Source: Solirubrobacteraceae bacterium
GTDB taxonomy: Bacteria; Actinomycetota; Thermoleophilia; Solirubrobacterales; Solirubrobacteraceae
Direction of reading: 5' to 3'
NCBI GenBank assembly: GCA_017882375.1
Contig: JADGPP010000004.1
Coordinates: forward strand, 1 to 64,000
Length of the DNA stretch: 64,000 nucleotides
Shown here: positions 27,968 through 37,213 of the stretch, piece after piece
Numbering within the stretch: the stretch's first letter is position 1
How the letters are laid out: the number at the start of each line of letters is the position of its first letter
The notes under the pieces: model-generated
The model's database searches: none
What the model was told of the DNA's origin: nothing
Seen by the model: the letters and a program-made list of their open reading frames with translations, nothing else
Program-made: the position numbers and the translations under genes

Positions 27968-28058
27968 GCGAGCCGAGGCTGCGCGATCGCCCCCCGGCGT
28001 GCGCTGCCGGGATCATCGGGGGCCCCGCTGGCTCTGCTTGCGTAGTCTGTATCCATCC

Positions 28059-28508
28059 ATGGCACACCCGTTCATCTGTCCCAACTGCGGTCACCGCACC
28101 ACCGAGGTCGACCGCAACATCGGCTTCACGCGCCAGCCCAAGGGCTGCTCGAAGTGCGGCTTCGCGTTCCTGTTCGAACTGCTCGACGACTACTACCCGG
28201 CGCCGGATGCGGCCTTTTTCGTGTGCGACGGGGAGGGCCGCGTGATCGGCTGCGGCAGGAACTCCTTCGCGTTCACGGGGCTGGAGGAGGAAGACGTGAT
28301 CGGCCAGCGCGTCGAGCAGGTGCTCGGCCTGAGCTTCCACAACGGCGAGAACCCGGTGGCGACCGTGCTCGAGTGGGGCGTGCGCAAACTCGAGGTCCCG
28401 GTGCAGGTCTCAGGCGAACGCGACAACGCGGCCAGCGCGAAGGCCGACATGTTCCCGGCCTACGACGACGACGGCGGGCTGTTGCTCGTGCTCACGCCCG
28501 ACAAGTAG
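28059..28508 (+). CDS. Small zinc-ribbon plus PAS domain protein
   Basis: This is a 149-aa protein. Residues 1-40 contain two CxxC pairs (FICPNCGHR and GCSKCGFAF), a likely zinc ribbon. Residues about 45-145 form a PAS domain (FFVCDGEGRVIGCGRNSFAFTGLEEEDVIGQRVEQVLGL, ending in LLLVLTPDK). There is no kinase, cyclase or DNA-binding effector domain. TAGTCT at 28043-28048 gives a short 4-base leader. It lies between ruvB and secDF and its stop codon overlaps the secDF -10. PAS domains sense ligands or redox; what this one signals to is unknown. Confidence 0.75.
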   Translation: MAHPFICPNCGHRTTEVDRNIGFTRQPKGCSKCGFAFLFELLDDYYPAPDAAFFVCDGEGRVIGCGRNSFAFTGLEEEDVIGQRVEQVLGLSFHNGENPVATVLEWGVRKLEVPVQVSGERDNAASAKADMFPAYDDDGGLLLVLTPDK

Positions 28509-28535
28509 TCTGAGCTGGCCATGGGTGCGCAATGA
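28506..28535 (+). promoter_or_regulatory. secDF promoter and four-codon leader ORF (MGAQ)
   Basis: TAGTCT (28506-28511) overlaps the previous stop codon and predicts +1 at 28518. An ATG three bases later opens ATG GGT GCG CAA TGA (28521-28535), whose stop overlaps the secDF start at 28532 in an ATGA. No Shine-Dalgarno sequence precedes secDF, so initiation on the mini-ORF followed by re-initiation is a plausible route. Confidence 0.45.
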
Positions 28536-31500
28536 CCGACCGCCGCCGCAACGCGCTGATCCTGTTGATCGTCGCCGGCCTGATCGCCGCGTCGGTCGCG
28601 GTGCTCGCAACCAAAAAGACGCGACTCGGCCTCGATCTGAAGGGTGGCGTGCAGCTCGTCTACCAGGCCAAGCCCACGGCGCAGTCGAAAGTCGATGCCG
28701 AATCGCTGAACCGGGCGATCGACATCATGCGCAAGCGCGTCGACCAGCTGGGCGTCGCCCAGCCGGAAATCCAGCGCTCCGGGGCCAACGAAATCAATGT
28801 CGCGCTGCCCGACGTGACCAATGCCGAACGCGCAGAACAGGAGGTCGGCAAGACCGCCCAGCTGTTCTTCTACGACTGGGAGCCGAATGTCATCGGCGTC
28901 GAAGGCAAGCCGTCGCCGAGCGTGGCGACCGTCACCGGTGGCGCGCAGGCGGGGGCGGCGCAATTCGGCCTGACCGAGTACCAGGCGATCCTGCGCGCGC
29001 AGAAGCGCCCGGCCGAACTGCGCAAGACCGACACGACGTGGAGCAAAGGCTGCACGCCGCAGCAGATCGGCAGCTGCATCTACGGCAGCTGGTACCTGAT
29101 CGAACCCAAGCACGAAAAGGTGCTGCGCGGGCCCGAGGAAACCGAAAAGAACCTGTTCGCCGACAGCAAGCTCGCCAAGGGCCCGCCGTACAAGGCGCTT
29201 CGCGTGAGCCCGGGCACGGTGCTGGTGCGCGCGCGCGCGCTGGAAAGCGCCTCGGGCAAGGTCACGCAGAAAAGCCCCAACAGCTGGTACGTGATCAAGG
29301 ACGCTCCGGTGCTGACCGGCGCCGACGTGAAGAACCCGACGCAGAGCTTTGACGAAGGCGCGGGCGGGACCGGTGCGCCGAACGTCACCTTCGGGTTCAC
29401 CGGGCACGGTCAGAACGTCTTCCAGCACGTCACCAAGGAAATCGCCCACCGCGGCCAGGAAGCACAGCTTCCGGGCGTGGGCAAGGAAGCCGCGCAACAG
29501 CACTTCGCCGTCGTCCTGGACGAACAGCTGATCACGACGCCGTCGATCGACTACACCAAGTACCCCGAAGGCATCGACGCCGCCACCGGCTCGCAGATCT
29601 CCGGCGGCTTCACGATCACCTCCGCGCAGGAACTGGCGCAGGAGCTGCAGTCGGGCGCGCTGCCGATCAAGCTCGAACCGATCTCCAACTCGCAGATCTC
29701 GGCGACGCTCGGGAAAACCGCGCTCAACCAGGGCCTGATCGCGGGCCTCGCCGGCTTCGCGATCGTGTGCCTGTTCCTGCTGCTCTTCTACCGCGTGCTG
29801 GGCGCGATCGCGATGGGCGGGCTGATCATCTACGGAATCTACTTCTTCGCGCTGATCAAGCTGATCCCGATCACGCTGACGCTACCTGGCATCGCGGGGC
29901 TGATCCTGACGATCGGCGTGGCCGCCGACGCCAACATCGTGATCTTCGAGCGCGTCAAGGAGGAGATCCGCGGGGGAAGATCGATCATCTCCGGCATCGC
30001 CACCGGCTACAAACGCGGCTTCGCGGCGATCGTCGACGCCAACGTCGTGACGTTCATGACCGCCTTCATCCTGTTTGCGCTGGCGACCGCGGAAGTCAAG
30101 GGCTTCGCGTTCACGCTGGGCATCGGCACGCTGGTGTCGCTGTTCACGGCCGTGCTCGCGACGCAGGCGGCGCTCGGCGCGATGGGACGCTCGAAACTGG
30201 TCTCCCACCCCGCGGCGCTCGGCGCGGCGCGGCGCGGCAAAGGCTGGACGTTCGACTTCATGGGCGCCTCGAAGTGGTTTTTCTCGCTGTCGGGGACGAT
30301 CCTCTTGATCGGCGCGATCGCGATCGGCGGCAAGGGGTTGAACTTCGGCATCGACTTCAAGTCGGGCACGCGCATCCAGACGGCGTTCGTCAAGCCCGTC
30401 TCGGTCAATCAGGTTTCTTCGGTGATGGCCGCGGCCGGCTACGGCAACGCCGAGGTGCAGAAGTACTCCAACAAGAGCATCGGCGGCACCGGATATCAGA
30501 TCTCGACCAAGACGTTGGGCCCCGGCGGGCTGAAAAATGTCAGGACGGCGCTGGAATCCAAGCTAGGCACGAAGAACGGCACGAAGAACTTCTCCTCGAC
30601 GTCGATCGGGCCGACGTTCGGCAAAACGGTCGCCAACAGCGCGATCATCGCGATCATCGCCTCGCTGCTGGTGATCTCGGCGTACATCGCGCTGCGCTTC
30701 GAGTGGAAGTACGCGGTCCCGGTGCTGATCGCGCTGATGCACGACCTGCTGATCACGGCGGGCGTCTATTCGCTGACCGGACGTGAAGTGACGACCTCGA
30801 CGGTCGCCGCGCTGCTGACGATCCTCGGCTACTCGCTCTACGACACGATCATCGTGTTCGATCGTGTGCGCGAGAACGTGCCGCGAATGCCGCGCGCGGC
30901 GTTCTCGCAGATCGTCAACCGCTCGATGTCCGAGGTGCTGACGCGATCGATGGCGACGAGCTTCTGCACGCTGCTGCCGGTGATCGCGCTGCTGCTGTTC
31001 GGCGGCGAAACGCTGAAGAACTTCGCGTTCGCGTTGATGGTCGGCATCGCCTCGGGCGCCTACTCCTCGATCTTCATCGCCTCGCCGGTGCTCACGCACT
31101 GGAAGGAGCGCGAGGGCAGCTACCGCAACCGCCGCTCGCGGATCGTGCGCGAACTCGGCGCGGTGCCGGCGTACGCGACGACGATCGCCGGCGAGCCGGC
31201 CGACATCGAGCCCGATCGCAAACGCAAGCGCTCGCGGCGCGGCACCCTGATCGCACCGGAGGAGCCGGGCGAGTCGATCTCGCGCGACGAGTTCCAGGAA
31301 CTCGTTCGCGACCTCGACGTCGAGGGCTCGCCGAGCCCCGCCGCGACCGGCGCTCGCAGGCCCTCCGGGTCCTCCGGCGCCGGCGTCGCTCAGCAGGCGC
31401 CTCGGGCCAAGCCCGAGCGAGCCGAGCCCAAGCCGCCCCAGCGCGACCCGACGGCCGACCTGACGCCCGAGGATCTCGTGCTCAAGGAAGACAAACCGGC

Positions 31501-31546
31501 GCAGAAACGCAAACGACCGCGCAACAAGCGCCACGGGAGGCGCTGA
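28532..31546 (+). CDS. secDF: Fused protein-export membrane protein SecDF
   Basis: This is a 1004-aa fusion of SecD and SecF, the proton-driven partner of SecYEG that helps pull proteins across the membrane. SecD: TM1 (NALILLIVAGLIAASVAVL), GLDLKGGVQLVYQAKP, a large periplasmic domain to about residue 390, then five helices including GIAGLILTIGVAADANIVIFERVKEEI. SecF begins at about residue 566 (WFFSLSGTILLIGAIAIG, NFGIDFKSGT) and has its own TM cluster with TILGYSLYDTIIVFDRVREN. The last about 130 residues are charged and probably disordered. Glutamate codons in the SecD part are mostly GAA, unlike the neighbours. secDF next to ruvB and recJ is a common order. Confidence 0.96.
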   Translation: MTDRRRNALILLIVAGLIAASVAVLATKKTRLGLDLKGGVQLVYQAKPTAQSKVDAESLNRAIDIMRKRVDQLGVAQPEIQRSGANEINVALPDVTNAERAEQEVGKTAQLFFYDWEPNVIGVEGKPSPSVATVTGGAQAGAAQFGLTEYQAILRAQKRPAELRKTDTTWSKGCTPQQIGSCIYGSWYLIEPKHEKVLRGPEETEKNLFADSKLAKGPPYKALRVSPGTVLVRARALESASGKVTQKSPNSWYVIKDAPVLTGADVKNPTQSFDEGAGGTGAPNVTFGFTGHGQNVFQHVTKEIAHRGQEAQLPGVGKEAAQQHFAVVLDEQLITTPSIDYTKYPEGIDAATGSQISGGFTITSAQELAQELQSGALPIKLEPISNSQISATLGKTALNQGLIAGLAGFAIVCLFLLLFYRVLGAIAMGGLIIYGIYFFALIKLIPITLTLPGIAGLILTIGVAADANIVIFERVKEEIRGGRSIISGIATGYKRGFAAIVDANVVTFMTAFILFALATAEVKGFAFTLGIGTLVSLFTAVLATQAALGAMGRSKLVSHPAALGAARRGKGWTFDFMGASKWFFSLSGTILLIGAIAIGGKGLNFGIDFKSGTRIQTAFVKPVSVNQVSSVMAAAGYGNAEVQKYSNKSIGGTGYQISTKTLGPGGLKNVRTALESKLGTKNGTKNFSSTSIGPTFGKTVANSAIIAIIASLLVISAYIALRFEWKYAVPVLIALMHDLLITAGVYSLTGREVTTSTVAALLTILGYSLYDTIIVFDRVRENVPRMPRAAFSQIVNRSMSEVLTRSMATSFCTLLPVIALLLFGGETLKNFAFALMVGIASGAYSSIFIASPVLTHWKEREGSYRNRRSRIVRELGAVPAYATTIAGEPADIEPDRKRKRSRRGTLIAPEEPGESISRDEFQELVRDLDVEGSPSPAATGARRPSGSSGAGVAQQAPRAKPERAEPKPPQRDPTADLTPEDLVLKEDKPAQKRKRPRNKRHGRR

Positions 31547-31827
31547 TGGGACTGCTCGCCTGGGTGATGATGGGGCTGGCCATCTGGCACTTCACGATCT
31601 TCCTGCCCGACCGCTTCTGGGGCGGCATCGTCGGTGCGTTCGTCGGCTCGCTCGTCGGCGCGATCGTCGTCGGCCTGATCATCTACAGCGTGAAGGTCTC
31701 GACGCTGAAGGTTCCCGGGCAGAACGCGACCGACGTAAGCGTCGTGCTGTACGCGATCCCCGGCGCGCTGATCGGCATAGCGCTGGTGTACCTGGAGGGC
31801 ATGCGCCGCGAACGCCAGAGCAGCTAG
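31546..31827 (+). CDS. Small membrane protein of unknown function
   Basis: This is a 93-aa protein with three predicted membrane helices (AWVMMGLAIWHFTIFLP, GIVGAFVGSLVGAIVVGLIIYSV, VVLYAIPGALIGIALVYLEG) and a glycine-rich middle helix reminiscent of GlsB/YeaQ-type proteins. Its ATG shares one base with the secDF stop (TGATG), so it is co-translated with secDF. A role in the Sec pathway or envelope is inferred only from position. Confidence 0.7.
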   Translation: MGLLAWVMMGLAIWHFTIFLPDRFWGGIVGAFVGSLVGAIVVGLIIYSVKVSTLKVPGQNATDVSVVLYAIPGALIGIALVYLEGMRRERQSS

Positions 31828-31875
31828 AGCGCGGCGCGCGGTTCCGTCGCGCGGTGGCCGTAGTGTGACCGGGCG

Positions 31876-33633
31876 ATGCAGCGACCACGCTTTGAGATAG
31901 CGCCGTGCCCCAGCGAGGACGTCGCGCGCCTGCAGCGCGAGCTCGGCGTCAGCCGGGCGCTGGCGCAGGTGCTGGTGCGCCGGGGCCTTGAGGAGCCCGC
32001 GCGCGCACGCGCCTTCCTGGCGGCCGACGAGGAGCATCACCACGCGGCGTTCGCCGGCATCGGCGAGGCGGTGCAGATGATCCTCGAGCACGCCCGCGCG
32101 GGTCGCCGCATCACGATTCACGGCGACTACGACGTCGACGGCGTGTGCTCGACGGCGATCCTCGTGCGCGCGCTGCGGGCGATCGGCGCGGACGTCGACT
32201 CCTATCTGCCCGATCGCGCCAGCGACGGCTACGGCCTGGGCGCGGCGACGGTGCGGCGACTGGCGGCGCGGGGAACGCAGCTGCTGGTCAGCGTGGACTG
32301 CGCGATCACGGCCGTCGAGGAGGTCGAGCTCGCGCGCGAGCTGGGCATGGCAGTGCTCGTCACCGACCATCACTCCCCGCGCGCCGACGGGCGGCTGCCG
32401 CGAGCGCCGATCGTGCACCCCGCGCTGTGCGGCTACCCCTGCGTGGAGCTGTGCGCGACGGCCGTCGCCTACAAGCTCGCGCAGGCGCTGTTCGAGGCCG
32501 CCGGGCGCGACGTGGGCGAGCTCGAGCAGGACCTCGATCTCGTGGCGCTGGCGACGATCGCCGACGTGGTGGCGCTGACCGGCGAGAACCGCACGCTCGT
32601 GCGCCGTGGCCTGCGCGCGCTGGCGGCCACGCGCAAGCCCGGGCTGCGCGCGCTGATGGGCGCGGCGCGAGTCGACCCCAGCCACGTCAACGAGCGTTCG
32701 GTCGCATTTGCGCTGGCTCCGCGGATCAATGCCGCCGGGCGCATGTACCGCGCGGACGCCGGGCTGGAGCTGATCCTCACCGAGGACCCCGAGCGCGCGG
32801 CGCAGATCGCGGCCGAGCTGGATCGCGCCAACGCCGAGCGCCGCCAGGTCGAGACGCGCATCCGCTACGAGGCCGAAGCGCAGATCGCGCAGATGGGCGA
32901 GCGGGGGGCATACGTGCTGGCGGGGGAGGGCTGGCACGCGGGCGTGATCGGCATCGTCGCCGCGCGCCTGGTCGAGCGCCACAACAGGCCGGTCGTGCTG
33001 ATCGCGCTGGAGGGGGGCAGGGGCCGCGGATCGGGCCGCAGCATTGGCGCCTTTGACCTGCTCGCGGGGCTGAACGCGTGCAGCGAGCACCTGCTCGCTC
33101 ACGGCGGGCACCGCGCAGCGGCGGGCCTGGAGATCGACGGCGCATGTGTGCAGGCGTTCGCCGCGGCGATGAGCGCGCACGCCGAAGGTGTCCTTGAGCC
33201 GGGCGATCTGACTGCGGTCGAGCGCGTCGACGCGGTGGTCGGCGGCGACGAGCTGGGCATGGAGCTGGCCGAGGAGCTGCAGGCGCTCGCGCCGTTCGGC
33301 CGCGCCAACCCCGGCGTCTCGCTGATGGTCGCCGACGCGACCTTCCACGACGGCCGCGCGATGGGCGAAGGCAAGCACGTGCGCTTCACGGTGCAGTCGC
33401 GCGGCGCCCGGGCGCGGGCGGTCGCCTTCGGCACCGGCGGCACGCTCCCGGTGGAAGACGGGCAGCCCGTCGAAGCGACGTTCACGCTGGAGGTCAACGA
33501 GTGGCGCGGGGTCTCAGAGCCCCGCCTGGTGCTGCGTCAGGCGATCGCAGCGCCCAGCCCGATCGAGGCCGCGCGGCTGGGGCAGGCCGCCGATGAGAGC
33601 GAGGACGAGCTGGTTCTGTTCGCGCTGCCCTGA
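31876..33633 (+). CDS. recJ: Single-stranded-DNA-specific exonuclease RecJ
   Basis: This is a 585-aa 5'-3' ssDNA exonuclease of the DHH superfamily, used in recombination and repair. The metal-binding motifs are ITIHGDYDVDGVCSTAIL (motif I), VSVDCAIT, LVTDHHSPR (DHH), and later LATIADVVALTGENR. DHHA1 at about 340-450 contains GIVAARLVERHNRPVVLIA and GRSIGAFDLL...HGGHRAAAGLEI. A C-terminal OB-type domain follows. TAGTGT at 31861-31866 gives a 3-base leader before ATG 31876. It is followed by rel. Confidence 0.96.
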   Translation: MQRPRFEIAPCPSEDVARLQRELGVSRALAQVLVRRGLEEPARARAFLAADEEHHHAAFAGIGEAVQMILEHARAGRRITIHGDYDVDGVCSTAILVRALRAIGADVDSYLPDRASDGYGLGAATVRRLAARGTQLLVSVDCAITAVEEVELARELGMAVLVTDHHSPRADGRLPRAPIVHPALCGYPCVELCATAVAYKLAQALFEAAGRDVGELEQDLDLVALATIADVVALTGENRTLVRRGLRALAATRKPGLRALMGAARVDPSHVNERSVAFALAPRINAAGRMYRADAGLELILTEDPERAAQIAAELDRANAERRQVETRIRYEAEAQIAQMGERGAYVLAGEGWHAGVIGIVAARLVERHNRPVVLIALEGGRGRGSGRSIGAFDLLAGLNACSEHLLAHGGHRAAAGLEIDGACVQAFAAAMSAHAEGVLEPGDLTAVERVDAVVGGDELGMELAEELQALAPFGRANPGVSLMVADATFHDGRAMGEGKHVRFTVQSRGARARAVAFGTGGTLPVEDGQPVEATFTLEVNEWRGVSEPRLVLRQAIAAPSPIEAARLGQAADESEDELVLFALP

Positions 33634-33661
33634 CCCGCTTCAATCCTGGTGGGCCGTCCCC

Positions 33662-33667
33662 TACCCT
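33662..33667 (+). promoter_or_regulatory. -10 element TACCCT of the rel gene
   Basis: TACCCT places +1 exactly on ATG 33674 and not on the upstream in-frame ATG 33668, so translation probably starts at MAVAKEPN on a leaderless mRNA. Confidence 0.55.
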
Positions 33668-33673
33668 ATGAAC

Positions 33674-36085
33674 ATGGCGGTTGCCAAGGAGCCCAACATC
33701 CCGCAGAGCACAGACGTCGCCGAGGAGCCACGTCCCGAGCGCCTGCCCGAGCCCGGCATCCAGGGGCCCGGCGGCAGCGGACGTGCGGCGGGCGGCGATC
33801 TCGTCGGCGTCGAGGATCGCCGCCAGCAGCGCCGCTCGACGCGGCGCCTTGACCTCTCAGAGCCCGAGCGGCGGCTGCTCAACGACCTGTTCGCGATCGT
33901 CTCCGAGCACGCGGCGGACTCCGCGGTGGAGATCGACCGGGGGCGCGTGCAGGACGCGTTCGTGTTCGCCTGCGAGCACCACGCCGCGCAACGTCGCAAG
34001 TCGGGCGAGGACTTCATCGTGCACCCGGTCGGCGTCGCGCGGATCTGCGCGGGCATGCGCCTGGACACCGAGACGCTGTGCGCGGCGCTGCTGCACGACA
34101 CCGTCGAGGACACCTCGGCGTCGATCGAGGAGGTGCGCGAGCGCTTCGGCGAGGAGATCGCGGCGATCGTCGACGGCGTGACCAAGCTGACGGGCATCAC
34201 CTTCCAGTCCCACGACGAGGCGCAGGCTGAGAACTACCGCAAGATGATGGTCGCGATGGCCACCGACGTGCGGGTCATCCTGATCAAGCTCGCTGACCGC
34301 CTGCACAACATGCGCACGATCGAGGCGATGCCCAAGCAGAAGCAAATCGACAAGGCGCGTGAGACGCTGGAGATATACGCGCCGCTGGCTCATCGCCTGG
34401 GCATCCATGCGCTGAAGTGGGAGCTCGAGGACCTCGCGTTCGCGACGCTTCACCCGCGCAAGTACCAGGAGATCAAGGGGCTGGTCGCCCAGCAGCGCGA
34501 GGACCGCGAGGGCTACGTCAGCCAGGCGGGCGAATACCTGGCCCGCGAGCTGGGCGAGCTGGGCATCCAGGCGCAGATCGCCGGGCGCGCCAAGCACTTC
34601 TACTCGATCTACTCGAAGATGACCAAGAAGGGCCGCGAGTTCAACGAGATCTACGACCTCACGGCGATGCGCGTGATCGTCGACTCGGTCAAGGACTGCT
34701 ACGGCACCGTCGGCGTGATCCATTCGCTGTGGAAGCCCCTGCCGGGTCGCTTCAAGGACTTCATCGCGATGCCCAAGTTCAATATGTACCAGTCGTTGCA
34801 CACAACGGTGATCGGTCCCGAGGGACGGCCGCTGGAGATCCAGATCCGCACGCAGGAGATGCACGAGATGGCCGAGTTCGGCGTGGCTGCCCACTGGGTC
34901 TACAAGGTCGGCCCCAACGGCGACAAGCAGGGCGGCGACGGCAGCGGCGGCGACGCCAAGCTGAAGTGGCTGCGCTCGATGCTCGACTGGCAGAAGGAGC
35001 TGTCAGACCCGCGCGAGTTCATGGAGACGCTGCGCACCGACCTGTTCGAGGAAGAGGTGTTCGTCTTCACGCCCAAGGGTCAGGTCAAGTCGCTGGCGGC
35101 GGGAGCGACGCCGCTGGACTTCGCCTACGAGGTGCACACGGAGATCGGCCACCGCTGCGTGGGCGCGCGCGTCAACGGCAAGATCGTGCCGCTGCACTAC
35201 GAGCTGCGCTCGGGCGACATCGTGGAAATCCTCACGGCCAAGCGCGAGCGTGGACCGTCGCGCGACTGGCTGGCGATGGTCAAGACGACGCGCGCGCGCA
35301 ACAAGATCAAGGCGTGGTTCAAGGCCGAGTCGCGCCAGGACACCGAGCACACCGGGCGCGACCTGCTGCAGGAGCACCTGCGCAAACAGGGTCTGCCGGC
35401 ACAGAAGATCACCGGCTCGGCGATCCTCGCCGACGTGATCCGCGAGGTCGGCTACCGCAAGGCCGACGACTTCTACATCGCCCTCGGCGCCGCCAAGGTC
35501 TCGCCGAAGCTCGTCGTCAGCAAGGTGATGCAGCGTTTGAAGCAGGGCGAGGCCGCCGACGGCGACGACACCGCCGCCGACCTGCTGCGCGTCGGGCGCC
35601 AGCGCCGGCGTCCGACGAAGTCCTCCGAGCAGTACGGGATCAAGGTCGAGGGCGTCGAGGACGTGATGCTGCGCCTGGCCAAGTGCTGTCGCCCGGTTCC
35701 CGGCGATGAGATCGTCGGCTACATCTCACTCGGGCGCGGGATCACGATCCACCGCAAAGACTGCCCCAACGCGGCGCTGCTGGGCAAGGATCCCGAGCGC
35801 TTCACGAGCGTCTCCTGGGACGGCGACCAGTCGACCGCGTTCGTCGTGGAAATCCAGATCGACGCGTGGGATCGCCACCGGCTGCTGGAGGACCTCTCGC
35901 GGGTCTTCTCGGAGTCCGGCGCGAACATCCTCGAAGCGCGTTGCCTGTCCATGCCGCCGATGGTCAAGAACCGCTTCGTCGTCGAGGTCGCCGACACGCA
36001 CACGCTCAAGGGCGCGATCACGCGCATGCGCAACATCGACTCCGTGTTCGACGCCTATCGCGTCACGCCCGGCGGTGGCGCCTAG
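33674..36085 (+). CDS. relA: Bifunctional (p)ppGpp synthetase/hydrolase (Rel)
   Basis: This is an 803-aa RelA/SpoT homolog controlling the stringent response. Order: HD hydrolase (about 95-250; ALLHDTVEDTSASIEEV and LIKLADRLHNMRTIEA, with the intact HD pair needed for hydrolysis), synthetase (about 300-410; RAKHFYSIYSKMTKKGREF and YDLTAMRVIVDSVKDCYGTVG), TGS (about 460-520; VFVFTPKGQVKSLAAGATPLDFAYEVHTEIG), a helical/zinc-finger region with AKCCRPVPGDEIVG, and a C-terminal ACT domain. The N-terminal about 60 residues are acidic and probably disordered. The start at 33674 is favoured over 33593 and 33668 by the TACCCT spacing. Confidence 0.96.
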   Translation: MAVAKEPNIPQSTDVAEEPRPERLPEPGIQGPGGSGRAAGGDLVGVEDRRQQRRSTRRLDLSEPERRLLNDLFAIVSEHAADSAVEIDRGRVQDAFVFACEHHAAQRRKSGEDFIVHPVGVARICAGMRLDTETLCAALLHDTVEDTSASIEEVRERFGEEIAAIVDGVTKLTGITFQSHDEAQAENYRKMMVAMATDVRVILIKLADRLHNMRTIEAMPKQKQIDKARETLEIYAPLAHRLGIHALKWELEDLAFATLHPRKYQEIKGLVAQQREDREGYVSQAGEYLARELGELGIQAQIAGRAKHFYSIYSKMTKKGREFNEIYDLTAMRVIVDSVKDCYGTVGVIHSLWKPLPGRFKDFIAMPKFNMYQSLHTTVIGPEGRPLEIQIRTQEMHEMAEFGVAAHWVYKVGPNGDKQGGDGSGGDAKLKWLRSMLDWQKELSDPREFMETLRTDLFEEEVFVFTPKGQVKSLAAGATPLDFAYEVHTEIGHRCVGARVNGKIVPLHYELRSGDIVEILTAKRERGPSRDWLAMVKTTRARNKIKAWFKAESRQDTEHTGRDLLQEHLRKQGLPAQKITGSAILADVIREVGYRKADDFYIALGAAKVSPKLVVSKVMQRLKQGEAADGDDTAADLLRVGRQRRRPTKSSEQYGIKVEGVEDVMLRLAKCCRPVPGDEIVGYISLGRGITIHRKDCPNAALLGKDPERFTSVSWDGDQSTAFVVEIQIDAWDRHRLLEDLSRVFSESGANILEARCLSMPPMVKNRFVVEVADTHTLKGAITRMRNIDSVFDAYRVTPGGGA

Positions 36086-36095
36086 CCCTTCCTCT

Positions 36096-37091
36096 TCAGG
36101 CGACGACGTTGATCGCGCCCGGCAGCACCGAGTAGCGCGCCTCGTCGACGTCGCCGAGGAAGTCGCCGTCGACCTGCAGCGGCAGCTTGCGCCCGTCGGC
36201 GCTGCGCACGGTCAGCTGCGACAGCGGCTGCAGGGCGGTGATGTTGCGGTGCCCGACGACGCGCGCACGCGGCAGCATCGCGCGCAGGCCGATCAGCGAC
36301 ACGCCGAGCGGCGTGGCGCGGTGCAGCACGGCGCCGACCAGGCGTCCGGAGCTCAGCGACGCGCCCTCTGAGATCTCCACGGGGCGGTCGTGGAAGTAGG
36401 TGAACGGCGAGCCGTTCTGCACGATCGTCGTGACCGCCTGCAGCGTGCGCTGGCCGTCCTGCACGTGCATCCGCGGGGCCCGTATGAGATAGCGGCGTAC
36501 GAATGACGTGAGGGCCTTCCAGGCGAAGAAGTAGGGGCCGAAGCGCGCCTTCATATCCGGGCGCGCGTCGACGCCCTCGACGACGCTGGCATCGAGGCCC
36601 ACGCCCGAGTTGAACGTGAAGCAGCGCTCGTTGACGACGCCGAGGTCGATCCTGCGCACGCGCCAGTCGTCGGCCATCGCCAGTAGGTGCTCGGTCGCGT
36701 CGACGAGCTCTCCGGGAATGCCGAGCATCTTCGCGAACACGTTGGCCGAGCCGCCGGGAAGCGCGCACAGGGGCGTCTCGCAGCCACGCAGGCCGTTGGC
36801 GGCTTCGTTGACGGTGCCGTCGCCGCCGAGCGCGACGACGACGTCATAGCCGTCGCGCGCGAGTTCGCGACACAGCTCGGTGGCGTGCCCGCGTGCGCGG
36901 GTGTCGATCGCGTCGACCTCGAAGCGCCCTTGCAGCGCGTGCACGACGAGGTTGCGCAGGCGGTCGGAGACGGTCGCGGCGTGCGGGTTGACGATCAGCA
37001 GCATGCGCCGCTTGTGCGCCACGCCGGCGGGCTGGCGGTCCGCGCGGTCGTCGGCAAAGCGCTGTTCGTGCTCGCGCAGGGGGATACTCAT
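36096..37091 (-). CDS. Diacylglycerol/lipid kinase family protein (YegS/DgkB-like)
   Basis: This is a 331-aa protein of the DAGK catalytic family, which phosphorylates diacylglycerol or related lipids with ATP. After a 28-residue polar N-terminus come RMLLIVNPHAATVSDRLRN and the nucleotide-binding VVALGGDGTVNEAANGL. LGVVNERCFTFNSGVGLDASVVEG and QVDGDFLGDVDEARYSVLPGAI at the C-terminus are family features. It converges with rel, only ten bases apart. ATG 37091 may be long; RMLLIV could be reached from a later start, but no better start is visible. Confidence 0.87.
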   Translation of the reverse strand: MSIPLREHEQRFADDRADRQPAGVAHKRRMLLIVNPHAATVSDRLRNLVVHALQGRFEVDAIDTRARGHATELCRELARDGYDVVVALGGDGTVNEAANGLRGCETPLCALPGGSANVFAKMLGIPGELVDATEHLLAMADDWRVRRIDLGVVNERCFTFNSGVGLDASVVEGVDARPDMKARFGPYFFAWKALTSFVRRYLIRAPRMHVQDGQRTLQAVTTIVQNGSPFTYFHDRPVEISEGASLSSGRLVGAVLHRATPLGVSLIGLRAMLPRARVVGHRNITALQPLSQLTVRSADGRKLPLQVDGDFLGDVDEARYSVLPGAINVVA

Positions 37092-37166
37092 CTGCAGCGG
37101 CCTACACCGCTCGCGCGCGAGCGTTACCGTCCTGTGGCAAAGCGCGATGCTGGACGCAAAGCGGAC

Positions 37167-37194
37167 TTGCCGTCGCCGCGATCGTTGCTAGACT
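37167..37194 (+). promoter_or_regulatory. Promoter of the thrC-cysO operon
   Basis: TTGCCG (37167-37172) and TAGACT (37189-37194) are separated by 16 bases and predict +1 at 37201, just before the SAM riboswitch. This is one of the few genes in the window with a long structured leader. Confidence 0.6.
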
Positions 37195-37213
37195 TCGCGC
37201 CAGACATAGCTGG

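Noticed and set aside
31390-33378. 662-aa minus-strand ORF
   Set aside because: It is antisense to recJ and the end of secDF; composition is typical of shadow frames.
34417-35709. 430-aa plus-strand ORF inside rel
   Set aside because: It is an out-of-frame shadow of rel, whose frame has complete HD, synthetase, TGS and ACT motifs.
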